The notes under the pieces are model-generated. The model was not told where the DNA came from. It ran no database searches and saw only the letters and a program-made list of their open reading frames with translations. A stretch of 46,135 bases of DNA. It comes from Viridothelium virens. Taxonomy: Eukaryota > Ascomycota > Dothideomycetes > Trypetheliales > Trypetheliaceae. The translations under genes were made by a program, and so were the position numbers. This document shows positions 1 to 9,533 of the stretch, in pieces (position 1 is the first letter of the stretch; each line of letters opens with the position of its first letter). The stretch covers positions 1 through 46,135 of the forward strand of contig ML991888.1 in assembly GCA_010094025.1 (NCBI GenBank), read 5' to 3'.

Positions 1-356
1 CAGCCTGCACCTCGGGCGACCTAGATAGGTCAATTGAGTTCTTTCCTCCGATTCAGTTGTTTGTTACAACATCACAATCAGAGTACTCCGTACTCACTGT
101 CTGCTCTGCTCCTCCAGGTGAAACGATCTGTGTCAACAATGTTCATGACTGAGTGAGGGTTCGTGCTTAGGAACATTATTTTTTCCCAAGCATATCCACT
201 ATCCAGTCAGAATGTAAGAGTCGACACTCGTGTCAGGATATTCAGGATTCCATTGAAGATGCACCCTCTATAAGCCCAGTAGCCAAGGCTCTGACCATCC
301 CGGCACGCCAGCAGCACTGTCTAATACTTTCCTATCCCAATATGTGACCGCGCTTC
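1..356. other. Left-edge intergenic sequence
   Basis: There is no convincing coding region here. The stretch lies downstream of the minus-strand gene ending at 357 and should contain its 3' UTR. No tRNA-like or repeat structure stands out. Confidence 0.5.
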
Positions 357-1970
357 TCAACCACAAACACTTTTCACCATCTCTTCTGCCTTCCATATCG
401 CTTCTTTTGGCCCGACAATCGTAACCAAGGTCCCCAGGTATAACCCTTGCCAAAATGCCATGAGCATCACACAGCCAGTCTGACTTTTGATGTTACCCGC
501 GGCCTTGTGCACCGCGAATTTATTCCCATCCTTCTCCTGGCCCTTGTCACTAGGGATGAGGAACTGTCGTGCTCGATACGGGTTATGCCAAATTCTTGTT
601 CCCGGCGCTCCGAGATTGGCGGGAGGACTCCAGTCCAACTCATCTCTCACAAAAGCCGTGATTTGCGCCTTCATCTCGGAAAAGACTTGCGGCACCCGGT
701 TCGGAGAGTACGAGATGGGCAGGAGGATGATCTGGGCCTTGAAGGGTTGCTGCTCACTGGGGGGCTCAATTTTTCGAGCAAACTGACGGAGCTTAGCGAG
801 AGCGGTGAAGGCCTCGTTATTGAAGCAAAGTATGTAGTCACAGTCCCGAAAGTGACGTGGCTGGACGCCGCGTCCATATTTATCGCCCCGTAGAAGCTTG
901 ACCAGTTTTACGAGCTCCAAAGCCTTCGATTCGTCTCCGTAAGCGCTTTCTACACAGTCCAGAGCGCGTTGAGCTCCAACTTGTCGGCGGTCGAGAGTAA
1001 AAGGCACGGCTTTGGCTTCTGTAGCACGTCTTGTCAGATCAGACTTAAGGAGATAGCCGGCCCCTTCGATGCGTTTGGTAAAATAGTTCTGGGATCCCGT
1101 TGCAGCATGTAGACGGAGATACTCAAGATGAAATTGGGCCATGGTGGCAAGAGCGCCCTGGCGAAGATCGACGCAAAGGATCGGTGCTGTCATGCGCATC
1201 TTTCTGTATCGAATCTCTTTCTTATATGGCTCCAGCACTTTCTGGGCATCGCTTGGCGTCATTCTAGTGTCAGATTTGGCCAGATCAGCTTCGATGGTTT
1301 TCCATGATTGAGGGTCATCGCTACAGGCGGCTTGAATGACTTGGTTTTTTCCATATTTTTCCAGAATTGCTTGAAGCAGTCGATCTTTTTCGCGAGCTTC
1401 TCGATCTCTCTTGCGAACGTCTTCTCTCAAGGCATTAAGAAGTTTCTCTTGACGGGCAAATCCAGCTTGGACATCGGCAGCATTTTGAGCATTGGCAGCT
1501 GGTAAATTGAGGAGTAGTTGCTTCGAGTTCAGTATCTGTAAAAAGTGTCCTATCTGGGCGTTGTACTCCCTGATTCTTCTCAATTTGTCATCAATCTTGC
1601 TGGTGTATTTCAATGGCAGCCAAACATTATCCAGCAGCCAGCCATGATTCCATTTCTCCACCACCTTTTTTGTTTCTTTAACGTCATCCTCCAAGCGACT
1701 GAGGCAGGTCTCAAGCGGATCTTGGCTGATTGATGCTCAGTAGTGACCTTCTCGCACGGCTGTCGCAATCTCTTACAGATTATGATCCTCAGGATGATGA
1801 GTAAAGTATGTCTTTGTCAGCGGATCCAATTCTGTCAACATGGCAATGGAAGCACTCAACACATCCGTGGTGTCTTGCGTAAGTTGAGGTGCGTTCTGGC
1901 ATTTTTCCGTTACGTCTATTAAGAGAGTAATCACTGTAAAAATGTCTCCTACGCCGACGCCGAAAGACAT
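357..1970 (-). CDS. Protein with fungal STAND-type N-terminal domain and LMW-phosphatase-like C-terminal half
   Basis: Two exons, complement(357..1725, 1777..1970), 520 aa. The 51-nt intron has a GTAAGA donor, an ATCAG acceptor and agreeing phase. Exon 1 starts MSFGVGVGDIFTVITLLIDV, the pattern of the fungal N-terminal domain found on STAND/NLR-type proteins. Roughly residues 65-210 are charged and probably coiled coil. The C-terminal half (about 260-520) has ILCVDLRQGALAT, then an aspartate-rich stretch with DYILCFNNEA, which resembles the order of segments in low-molecular-weight tyrosine phosphatases. The canonical C-X5-R(S/T) loop is not preserved, so it would be inactive or only a structural relative. 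There is no signal peptide or membrane segment, and no NACHT/NB-ARC motor, so this is not a full NLR. The gene structure is well supported; the phosphatase-like reading is an inference. Confidence 0.75.
1726..1776 (-). other. Intron of the STAND-N-domain gene
   Basis: A 51-nt intron with donor GTAAGA and acceptor ATCAG. A CTGAG branch-like motif lies close to the acceptor. Removing it joins ...PEDHNL to QDPLETCLSRLEDD in one frame and removes an in-frame stop. Confidence 0.75.
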
Positions 1971-2226
1971 ATCCAGGGTGAAAGTGCGGTGTTACAGTAT
2001 TCCAGAGAATTGCGAACTTCCGAAATGTAATCAGAATTCACTCTGAGTAATATGGGCAGTCCGTCAAACAAAAGGTAGCCTCGATCCCTGGAGAGCGCAG
2101 TCGTTATGAGGATTCATCTATCCGCAGTTCAGCTGGCGAGGGCTCAGCCCCGCGCAGATCTCTACCTAGGCAACAGCGCAGCCACCCCACGCGTTGGCCT
2201 GACAGTCATAAGGTTAGAGTACAATA
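1971..2226. other. Intergenic sequence upstream of the STAND-N-domain gene
   Basis: This is the probable promoter and 5' UTR of the minus-strand gene starting at 1970. No coding potential or clear regulatory motif was recognised. Confidence 0.4.
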
Positions 2227-2485
2227 CAGTGGTCATTTTTGAAGTGGACCAGCGCTAGACTGGGGGAGCCTGGATACTACCGATCAGTATCTGTACTAGC
2301 TCTGACTAATCTCTACGATACTGCTGATCCACTTACAAGCTTAGTAGCCAGTAAGTCAACCAATTATCAAACTAATCAGCAGCGGCAGCTATCCAGTCAA
2401 GGACTAAAGCTGTACTTGAAAGCCAATCGGATTATACACTATGATGTCCCTGTCTAGCGCTCTCTCACTTCAAAATTGACCACTG
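2227..2485. mobile_element. MITE, hAT-like ends, copy 1 (complete)
   Basis: A 259-bp non-coding element bounded by inverted repeats. The left end reads CAGTGGTCATTTTTGAAGTG followed by ..AGCGCTAGAC (2227-2260). The right end is the inverse: GTCTAGCGCT then CACTTCAAAATTGACCACTG (2452-2485). About 30 of 34 terminal bases pair. CAGTG...CACTG termini fit hAT-superfamily elements. No matching 8-bp target duplication is visible (left flank GTACAATA, right flank CCTGCGCT), so the insertion is old or the class assignment is uncertain. A diverged partial copy in the opposite orientation is at 7804-8020, which shows the unit is dispersed. Confidence 0.75.
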
Positions 2486-2934
2486 CCTGCGCTTGACGCC
2501 TATCTTCAAGAGAGAGATTCAATATCACTTTCAACTATTTCTATAACGTAGAATATGCCCAAGTCTGTGCTGCAGCTGCAGCAATAAGAGAACCTTCGCT
2601 ATGTTCTGCAATTAAAGAAACATTGAAAACAATTTCGTGCACCTAAGAGACTTTCTATTATAAAAAGAAAATTGAAGCAGAAGACGGCATCGTCTGCGGT
2701 AGGACATTCGTTCTATTTTCGCTGGGTCGGCTTGATTAGGACGAAAGAGATCAATCCCGCAGGCGCTCGTCATGCAATAATGCGCGTGTTCTTCTGGTAG
2801 AACATGGCTGCATCTGTACGAATTTGCTACTGCTTCTGCTGATTGTGACTGCGTAACACAAAGGATCCGGCATCGTCAAAACCGTTTTGCGAGCTAGCTA
2901 ACCGCGACGTTCAGCCATACTCTGTAGGCGTCGT
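2486..2934. other. Intergenic sequence, AT-rich, no gene seen
   Basis: The stretch lies between the MITE and the 3' end of the protease-like gene. It carries many stops in all frames. I see no gene. Confidence 0.4.
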
Positions 2935-5269
2935 TCATGCCTCGACAAGGACGTGTCGGAGCGACAGCCGAGAATGACAGTCAGTCCAGTCGAGCGACGG
3001 GGGACTTGTGCAAGCAATTGGCTGGGGGTGTATATTGAGTTTTTCGAGCTTACCAGCCAAGTTGCAAGCTGCCGGAGGCAGACCGTATGATCGTATACCG
3101 GGAGATGGTGGATTCGAAGGTTGTGAATCTGATAGAGATGCATCTGAAGATGTAAGACTCGGAACCGGCGATGGGGATCGAGACATAGCTCGACGAAACA
3201 TTGTCGTACGCGGAACTGCCGTAGATTCGTTCGATGACCAGATACCACCCCCTATCGTTGGGTAATGCTTTGTTTTGGCACGTGCCTGTTCTTCGCCGAA
3301 TGGCCTCTTGGCACATCCCCCATTCCTTAATGCTCTTCGTTTCGTGCGAAGACGTCGCTGATTTCCGCTCACACGTGTCAATACTAATGGTGCAGCCGGT
3401 TTGCTACCCAGTGGTGCAACCTGCACATGGGCATCATCCATCTTCAAGCCAATTTGTTTGAACACCTCTCGGATTGGTGTGAAAAAAATGAGTCGACCGT
3501 TGAAGGCCCAGAGCAGCCCAAGAAGGTGATCGTCACTCTTGGCAATAATCCAAGCTCCCGAATCGCCTTGAACATCGTCTACCTCGACGTCGTCCTGACC
3601 ACAAGGTATGATGCTCCATTCATGTGTCTCCGTCCCATCCTGCTGCTTGCACGATATTGGCAATTGGTTAATCGTACCCTCGCGGTAGCCACTATTACTT
3701 CCTACGTAGTAAACCATCTCACCTGGCCGAAACTCCCTACTCGCTTCGCATGACTCTCCAATCCCTTCCGGACTACCAGCCTCGCGCTCGAAATGTTGGC
3801 AATTCGGTTCAATTCCCTTGGGATACCTAAATCTGTTCTTGCCTAGTCTTTCTTTATCAACTTCGAAGATAGCCCAATCCATGCAGTGGAGTTTGACGTT
3901 GCCGTCATTCATACGCGGATAGAAAGGGGCGGCGTAAGCATCTTCGGCCGAGCTCTTGACAAGCTTACCCAATTTGAAGTCCTCCCTTTCCCTGTTCAGA
4001 TCTTCACGCCATCGTTTGTAGTGACTCACGAGGACGAGCTGATCTCTGGGTACAGTTTCCACCAAGGCTGACAGATTCACTTCGTCTTCAGCTGGCACTG
4101 CCTCCGAGTTTTCTATCTGCAAATTGAAAGTTCGTAGTAGTTCGTCAAAAACTTGCCCCAACTGTTCGATATCGAAGAGGGCAGGGGAGCAGATATTGTC
4201 GTCAAAAGCCTTGGGGCCAGTGCACTCTCTGCAAGCGTAAGCCTCATTAATGAAATGCCGCACGGTAAGCATGAAAGGTTCTCCCCCAACTAGAATGTAT
4301 CCTCCGAAAGTAGCATAGAAATGTTCACAGCGACTCGTTCCAATGGATGCACTCATTCCTGGTCTCCTATAATACCGTGATTGGTGAGGGACGATCAGTT
4401 CGTCAGGAGGGTCGTCATTAAATGAACCCCCAACGAGAGTCTTCATGGTCCCATTATAGAAATAGATGGGGAGCTCTGGCCGACGATTCTCAGAGCATAT
4501 CTTTTTAATGCTTTTTCGAATGATGTGTCTAGTTACATCCGCTTGGGGCATAGACTGGAACCGAATGACAGGTACGGGGTCATTATGGGCATCTTTCTGC
4601 CTTATCAGTGCTGCTGTGTAAGAGTCATCGATTCCAGCACGTCGAGAGATATCAGACAGTTGGGGATCGATGAATTTTTCCCAAGTTATGATTGCATCCT
4701 TATCCTCAGTGCGATCAATAGAAAGGATCTCAATCGAGTCGGTAGGATTTTTCTTCCGTTGTTTCGGGCGAAATTTTCGATCGATTCTCCGGTGGCCCCT
4801 AGGTCCAATATCATCCGTGTCAGATTTTACAGAAGAAAGCAAAGGTCTCACGGGCGCAAGCAGGGGTTCCAACAGCGCGGTTGCACTCTTTAAGTCATCA
4901 AAGGACTGAGCCCCACGTAGATGTATAGCGCCTTTCGTTCGGATGAAGACGGCAGAGACCTTTAGCCTCCTCAGCTCGCCCATTATTTTTGGCAGCTCTG
5001 TCGTTATAATTAGCATTGCCCTCTCTGAAACCAAAAATTTACATACCAATATGCCCTAACAGGCTACAGATATCTCCTACTCTAATAGAGTCAACCAGTG
5101 TCGTCTCAAATTGCCACGTTTGTGGCTTATGATTGGGCAAAGATGTACTCTGCCGAGCCGTGACAATGGCGTTGCGAAAATCTCTCGGCTCTGCAGTCTG
5201 AGAAGACATGACTGTCGTAGAGTCTGTACTGTCGTTACAGAGTGTTGGTGAGGAGTGTTCATGAAACAC
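2935..5269 (-). CDS. Large trypsin-fold (S1-like) serine peptidase protein, cytosolic-looking
   Basis: The main exon is an open frame of about 700 codons (2935 to about 5022). Numbering from an arbitrary codon 1 at 5049, a chymotrypsin-like triad is visible: His265 in MLTVRHF, Asp391 in MDWAIFEVD and Ser497 in VQGDSGAWI. GDSG is the classic nucleophile loop. An N-terminal region of about 240 residues precedes the fold. A low-complexity Ser/Pro-rich tail follows it. There is no signal peptide. The 5' end is unsettled because the frame opens just after a stop. Upstream an ATG-started exon (5047 or 5081 to 5269, MFHEHSSPTLC...) continues well if joined by either a 22-nt GTATGT..TTTCAG intron (5025-5046) or a 58-nt GTAGGA..CAGAG intron (5023-5080), giving about 760-770 aa. 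Otherwise translation would start at the internal ATG near 5016. Substrate unknown; trypsin-like domains occur as effector domains in fungal NLR-type proteins. Confidence 0.75.
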
Positions 5270-5419
5270 TGCTTTGCGTCGCTTTGGTGATGATTCTGAT
5301 CCATTGTCATTAGAATGTTTCTTATGATGGGTGAAAAGGTCTTGATTGGTGAAAAGGTCTTGTTCGTCGCTTGTTTCCCGTAATAGATGAAGAGATTCTA
5401 CATTAACGTCAGTGTTTGG

Positions 5420-6520
5420 TCACAACAACAATTTGCAATTGGTGGCTCCGGAACGGGACTGACCATGGTTGGCTTCACCCCACATGAACTCCCAAGATTC
5501 ATTGCGATGGTACGCATGCTTCTCCCAGACGTGCCGCTGTAGATCCAGAGCCGAAGTAAAAAACAGGCCACCGTTTCCCCCAAAGCCACAAGAACGATCC
5601 TGGCATTGAAATCTCCCGTAACACGATAGATCCGACACACTGTGAATCGACTTGAAATGCTTCTTAATCTTTTCCTCCCGCCTGAACCATCTGTACTTGC
5701 CGTTTATCAAGCATGATCCACAATGATAACCTATTTCAAATGGACCGTGGCATTTCTCATGTTCGTCCCGCTCTATAGAAGTGCGGAAAGTCTGCTTGTT
5801 GCAATCTTTATGACTGCATTGGTGCTGCTCAACCAGATGACGTCTTTGTTCTGCTAGGCGACGAAAAGTTTTGCCTTCACAGTCGTATGGACATCTCAGT
5901 AGAGCAGTAGTTAGATCTTGAACTTCACCCTGTCCGTCATCAGAACTAGACGTAGAAGACCTGCGATCGAAAGCAATTGTATTGTCGTTAGGTTGCAATT
6001 CTGATGTACTCGCCGTATAGTAGGACTCGTCAGGTGTATCGTTTGGACACTAGCATCATCAGAAAATTGTAACTTCAGCCCAGATAAAACAATGATTCAC
6101 AGTAAACTCTTGCCCAACTGGGTTGCTGCTTTGATGCAACAAGAATGTAGAACTTCTCGAGCTCTCCCTTGAACTTAAATCAAAGACTTCCTCCGGTCCC
6201 GGGAAGCCTCCCAACGAAGCTTCTGAAGAGTTGTCTAGGAGATTGAGCAATGGAGGAGTCCAGCACTGGTGTTCGGGTTGAGAATATGTGAACTCCATTG
6301 CACAGGCCTGGAATCTGCTTTGGAAATCAAGCTCAGCATCAGCTGAGCTATAGCGTGGATCGAATGAAGATTCCTGGATGTCATTGTTCATGTTCATTTC
6401 TGTAAAAGGTCGCGTATAAGGAACCCAAGTATTCAAAGATCCCATAGCCGCAAGGCTCAATAGTTGAACTGATGAATGATCTATTGTATTACGAGCGGAC
6501 TGCGCTGGTCTTAATATCAT
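5420..6520 (-). CDS. C2H2 zinc-finger protein
   Basis: Two exons, complement(5420..6049, 6101..6520), 349 aa. The 51-nt intron has a GTGAAT donor, a TCTGATGATGCTAG end with a good branch site, and matching phase 0. Residues 1-140 are acidic and Ser-rich, typical of an activation or linker region. The C-terminal part has several degenerate fingers: CPYDC...H...H, CSHKDC...H...H, CGSC...H...H and CQDRSCGF...H....H. The wide spacings and the array of three to four fingers are usual for uncharacterised fungal C2H2 proteins often encoded near NLR-like genes. A role in DNA binding is an inference. An alternative start is the internal ATG of MGSLNTW. It is on the same strand as the two genes downstream but separately transcribed. 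Confidence 0.75.
6050..6100 (-). other. Intron of the C2H2 gene
   Basis: A 51-nt GT-AG intron with a CTGAT branch-like motif nine bases before the acceptor. Splicing removes a frame-closing TGA and joins ...GQEFT to CPNDTPDESYY. Confidence 0.75.
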
Positions 6521-7803
6521 GTAGAATGAGATGTTGCCTCAGCAGAGAGGGCAACCCCTTCGCGTCTGGGAAGGTGAATTGGAACATGGTACAAAAATGA
6601 CGAGGCCTACCACCAACGTGAGCGGAAATCGCGCCTCCTTAGGGCTGTGACTCGAATTATGGATTTGTGAACTTCAAAGGAGCCACGGGAGGAGCTACGA
6701 GAGTATGCGCTCCCGCTTGTACGAAACGCGTTGCCATTTCGAGTGTCTAGAACCGTTGCCAGCTGAAGTGGATAACGCATATCCACGGCGCTTTCCACAA
6801 ATAATCTAGGCCCAAAGGCTTATTGCCTTAAAGCAGGTCGTATGTATATGCTCACCGAACAGGCGAAGTCAGCCGAGTAGCAGTATAGGCAAGCACTTTG
6901 GTTGGCTAACCCACATGCAGTCGATCACACTAGCGTGCCCTGTGTATCGCAATCAGCAATGCCCCCGGAGGGCAACGCTGTGCCATCGGAGGGCAACCCA
7001 GGCTCATGCACTTTCCAGGCATCATCATCCGCACGATAAGGGTCTGTTGCCATCGTGAAACCTACGTGTATTGGCTCATATCCTAAAATGACAGCGCGGC
7101 TGCATTGGGTGGGGCCAGCCTCACGATAGTCAAGTGATTGCTTTTGAGGAAAGAGAAGACGGCAAAGGGGCACTTTCGGATCGCGTCTGCATGGCTTACT
7201 CCGAGTCCTAGCCGCAGAACGGCATGCCTTGTTGCCATCGACTTTAAAAATATGATCCTCTCGTCCTCTGCTCTGCTGTTTCGTTGTCCGCAGGTCTCAG
7301 TGCAAGCTTTAGGCCAAGACAGCAGTTTGCAGAGCGCTCTCAACTCGACATTGTCAAATCGCTACCGTTAATTCTGCTCCGTTGGACGGATATCCGGGTG
7401 AATGCAAGGCTGACAGAACGGCATGTCAGATGGCAAACTCTTGCTTCTCTTGGTACCTTTGCTATATCTCCTTGTTTAGCATTCGAAGATCTAGGAACTG
7501 CTGATCGTTTGACCTCGCAAATGTATAGTGCTGGCATAGTATCCATCGAGGATCTAAGCGCCATACGTGAAAGATGAATATGATTCTCTGATCCCGGTAA
7601 GATTCGATAGCCGAAGCTCCCCCCACCCACGTTCCCAAAGGGAGAATGGAGGAACAGTCTTCCGCTTTCCGCCCTGCGCAACCCGGAGAGCCCCGGGTTA
7701 AGTTAGCTAAATTTTCGCTGCTTCGGCTTTCAACAAATCTATCGTCACTCCACAGCAATGTCTGTTGTGAATCCTCTAACGCTCAAAACTTCATTGAAAT
7801 GTA
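6521..7803. other. Gene-poor interval
   Basis: Short overlapping open frames occur on both strands around 7140-7760 (up to 113 codons). None shows a recognisable motif, good start context or partner exon. The first few hundred bases are likely the C2H2 gene promoter. Confidence 0.35.
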
Positions 7804-8020
7804 CAGTGGGATCTTTTGAAGTGAGACAGCGCTAGACATGGGCCACCTAATACATATTCCGATTGGCTTTCAATGACAGCTCTAGTCCTTGATTGGTAAG
7901 ATGCCGCTGCTGCAATTCTTTTGATTAGTTGATCTACTGAGTACTAAGTCTATCTGTGGGTTAGCACTAGGGACTAGCCACAGCTAGCACGGATACTAAT
8001 TGGTGGTATTCAGGCTCCTC
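7804..8020. mobile_element. MITE copy 2, inverted and truncated
   Basis: This aligns with the reverse complement of the element at 2227-2485. Shared landmarks are CAGTGG..TTTTGAAGTGAGA..AGCGCTAGACA at the left end, ATTCCGATTGGCTTTCAA, GTCCTTGA(T/C)TGG, GCCGCTGCTG and GGTATTCAGGCTCC at the right. The terminal repeat expected after the last landmark is missing; unrelated sequence with CACGTGAT follows. It is a decayed, one-ended relative. Confidence 0.65.
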
Positions 8021-8127
8021 ATGCCTCATAATCACGTGATAGGATTACCTTCTCTCCCATACCACCCATCCCAACACGCTCTTATTCAGAATACTTTGGT
8101 CTCGTTAGCTATGGGGCCTGCGATTGA

Positions 8128-8553
8128 TCATTTCGAGAGTCGATGACATCGACACTGGTCTGAAACTAAGTCTACGGTACAAGTAGCGAGCAAGCTGACT
8201 CTTTCAAACTCTGAAAATAGAAGAGATGTAGAGCTAGCCTCCGAGTCCTCCACATGTGTCGATTCCTCTTCCACCTCGACTCTTCCATCGCGGAGTCTTC
8301 CCAAGATAATCAGACTATACTTTATATAGCTCACAGACCAACTAGCACTGCCGATTCGAGCGGACCATAGAATTGCGATCTGCGATCCAGTGCCGTTTTC
8401 ACTCCTGGCAACGACTAGAAGCGTTTCAATACGGCAATAGCTGACTGCCTGGAAAACACCTGGAAGAGGTAAGAGATGGGAACTCGGATCATTGTTCATC
8501 ATGGGGGAGATCTTTCCACGCTGTAAGACGTTAACAGATACGTCACGGAACAT
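8128..8553 (-). CDS. Uncertain 141-codon open frame
   Basis: An uninterrupted frame starting MFRDVSVNVLQRGK and ending in VSDQCRCHRLSK. There is a run of hydrophobic residues in the middle and an acidic stretch (VEVEEESTHVEDSEAS). No family is recognised and no flanking exon was found. It may be a hypothetical gene or chance. Confidence 0.2.
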   Translation of the reverse strand: MFRDVSVNVLQRGKISPMMNNDPSSHLLPLPGVFQAVSYCRIETLLVVARSENGTGSQIAILWSARIGSASWSVSYIKYSLIILGRLRDGRVEVEEESTHVEDSEASSTSLLFSEFERVSLLATCTVDLVSDQCRCHRLSK

Positions 8554-9533
8554 GGAGGTGCCTCAGACCATATCGATTTCAACATTCAGAATCCGAAAGT
8601 TTGGCGACTATCGTAGAAAACGGTCGATGAAGAGATGCTTAGGGGTGAAAGTGAACGACCTCGTACGATCTGCTTCAAAGCTATAATGCTGGGCGATGAA
8701 GTGTTACAGACAGAGTGCAGGCATGTTTACCATCCTCGGTGTATCGTGGATTAGGTCGACCCGAAACATGCAACCGGTCCCATCTATCCAGATTGCCGGG
8801 CTAAATTTGAGGAAAGTATTTAAAGCGCAATCTTTTCGTCACTCTTGAGGCTCTTCTACTCGTTAAAATGCCATAGAATAGAGTAGCGATCACCCATTCA
8901 TAGATGATTCCCTGGGACAGCTCCTTCGAGCCTGGCAGCAATCGTAATATTGTCCATTGATTCTACGTCTTCAACGGAGGTCTTGAGGTCGGAGAATAAA
9001 TGGTCTTCTACTTTACAATTGCCTTCTGGAGCTTCTGGGAAAACGGCAAGCTACATTTTACTGGAAGGGTCGAGGTATCAAGTATCTGTAATTGATGACA
9101 TTATCTAAAACCCTAGTTTTCTCTTCTTAGCACGGGAGTACTTCACGGTGCACTCTTGGCCAGTGCCATCACAGGCCAAGTCAACCAACCTTTTTTGTAG
9201 TTAGTCTTACAGACGAGATAGTATCCTTTAATACCATCTTACAAATGATGTAATCTCATTTTACGGTGTATTTTAACGTCGTATTCCGCGAGCATCGCCC
9301 GACTTTGCCATGCCGAGGAGAAAATTTTATAATTCCGTAAATAATGCCGCGGGCTTATGTTTCTCGTCCATACTACAACGCTGAAACTCCGAATCTAAAG
9401 TTCCGAGATGAATTATATATAACCGCGAGCACGATTTTCTACAAGATGGCCAAGCATGAAATTTCGTTGGATTTCCTCCGTCCACATCTTAAATCTCGAC
9501 ACAAGTCTTCCTGTACCTCCTGTCGTCCCCATC
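8554..9533. promoter_or_regulatory. Upstream region of the MFS transporter
   Basis: About 1 kb without a coding signal before the transporter ATG at 9534. The last 200 bases are AT-rich with short CT runs, as expected for a fungal promoter and leader. No specific binding site could be assigned. Confidence 0.3.

Noticed and set aside
447-893. Plus-strand frames of 99 and 148 codons
   Set aside because: They are antisense shadows of the STAND-N-domain gene.
7138-7681. Overlapping frames on both strands around 7.1-7.7 kb as a gene
   Set aside because: Neither strand shows motifs, splice partners or good start context; probably chance.
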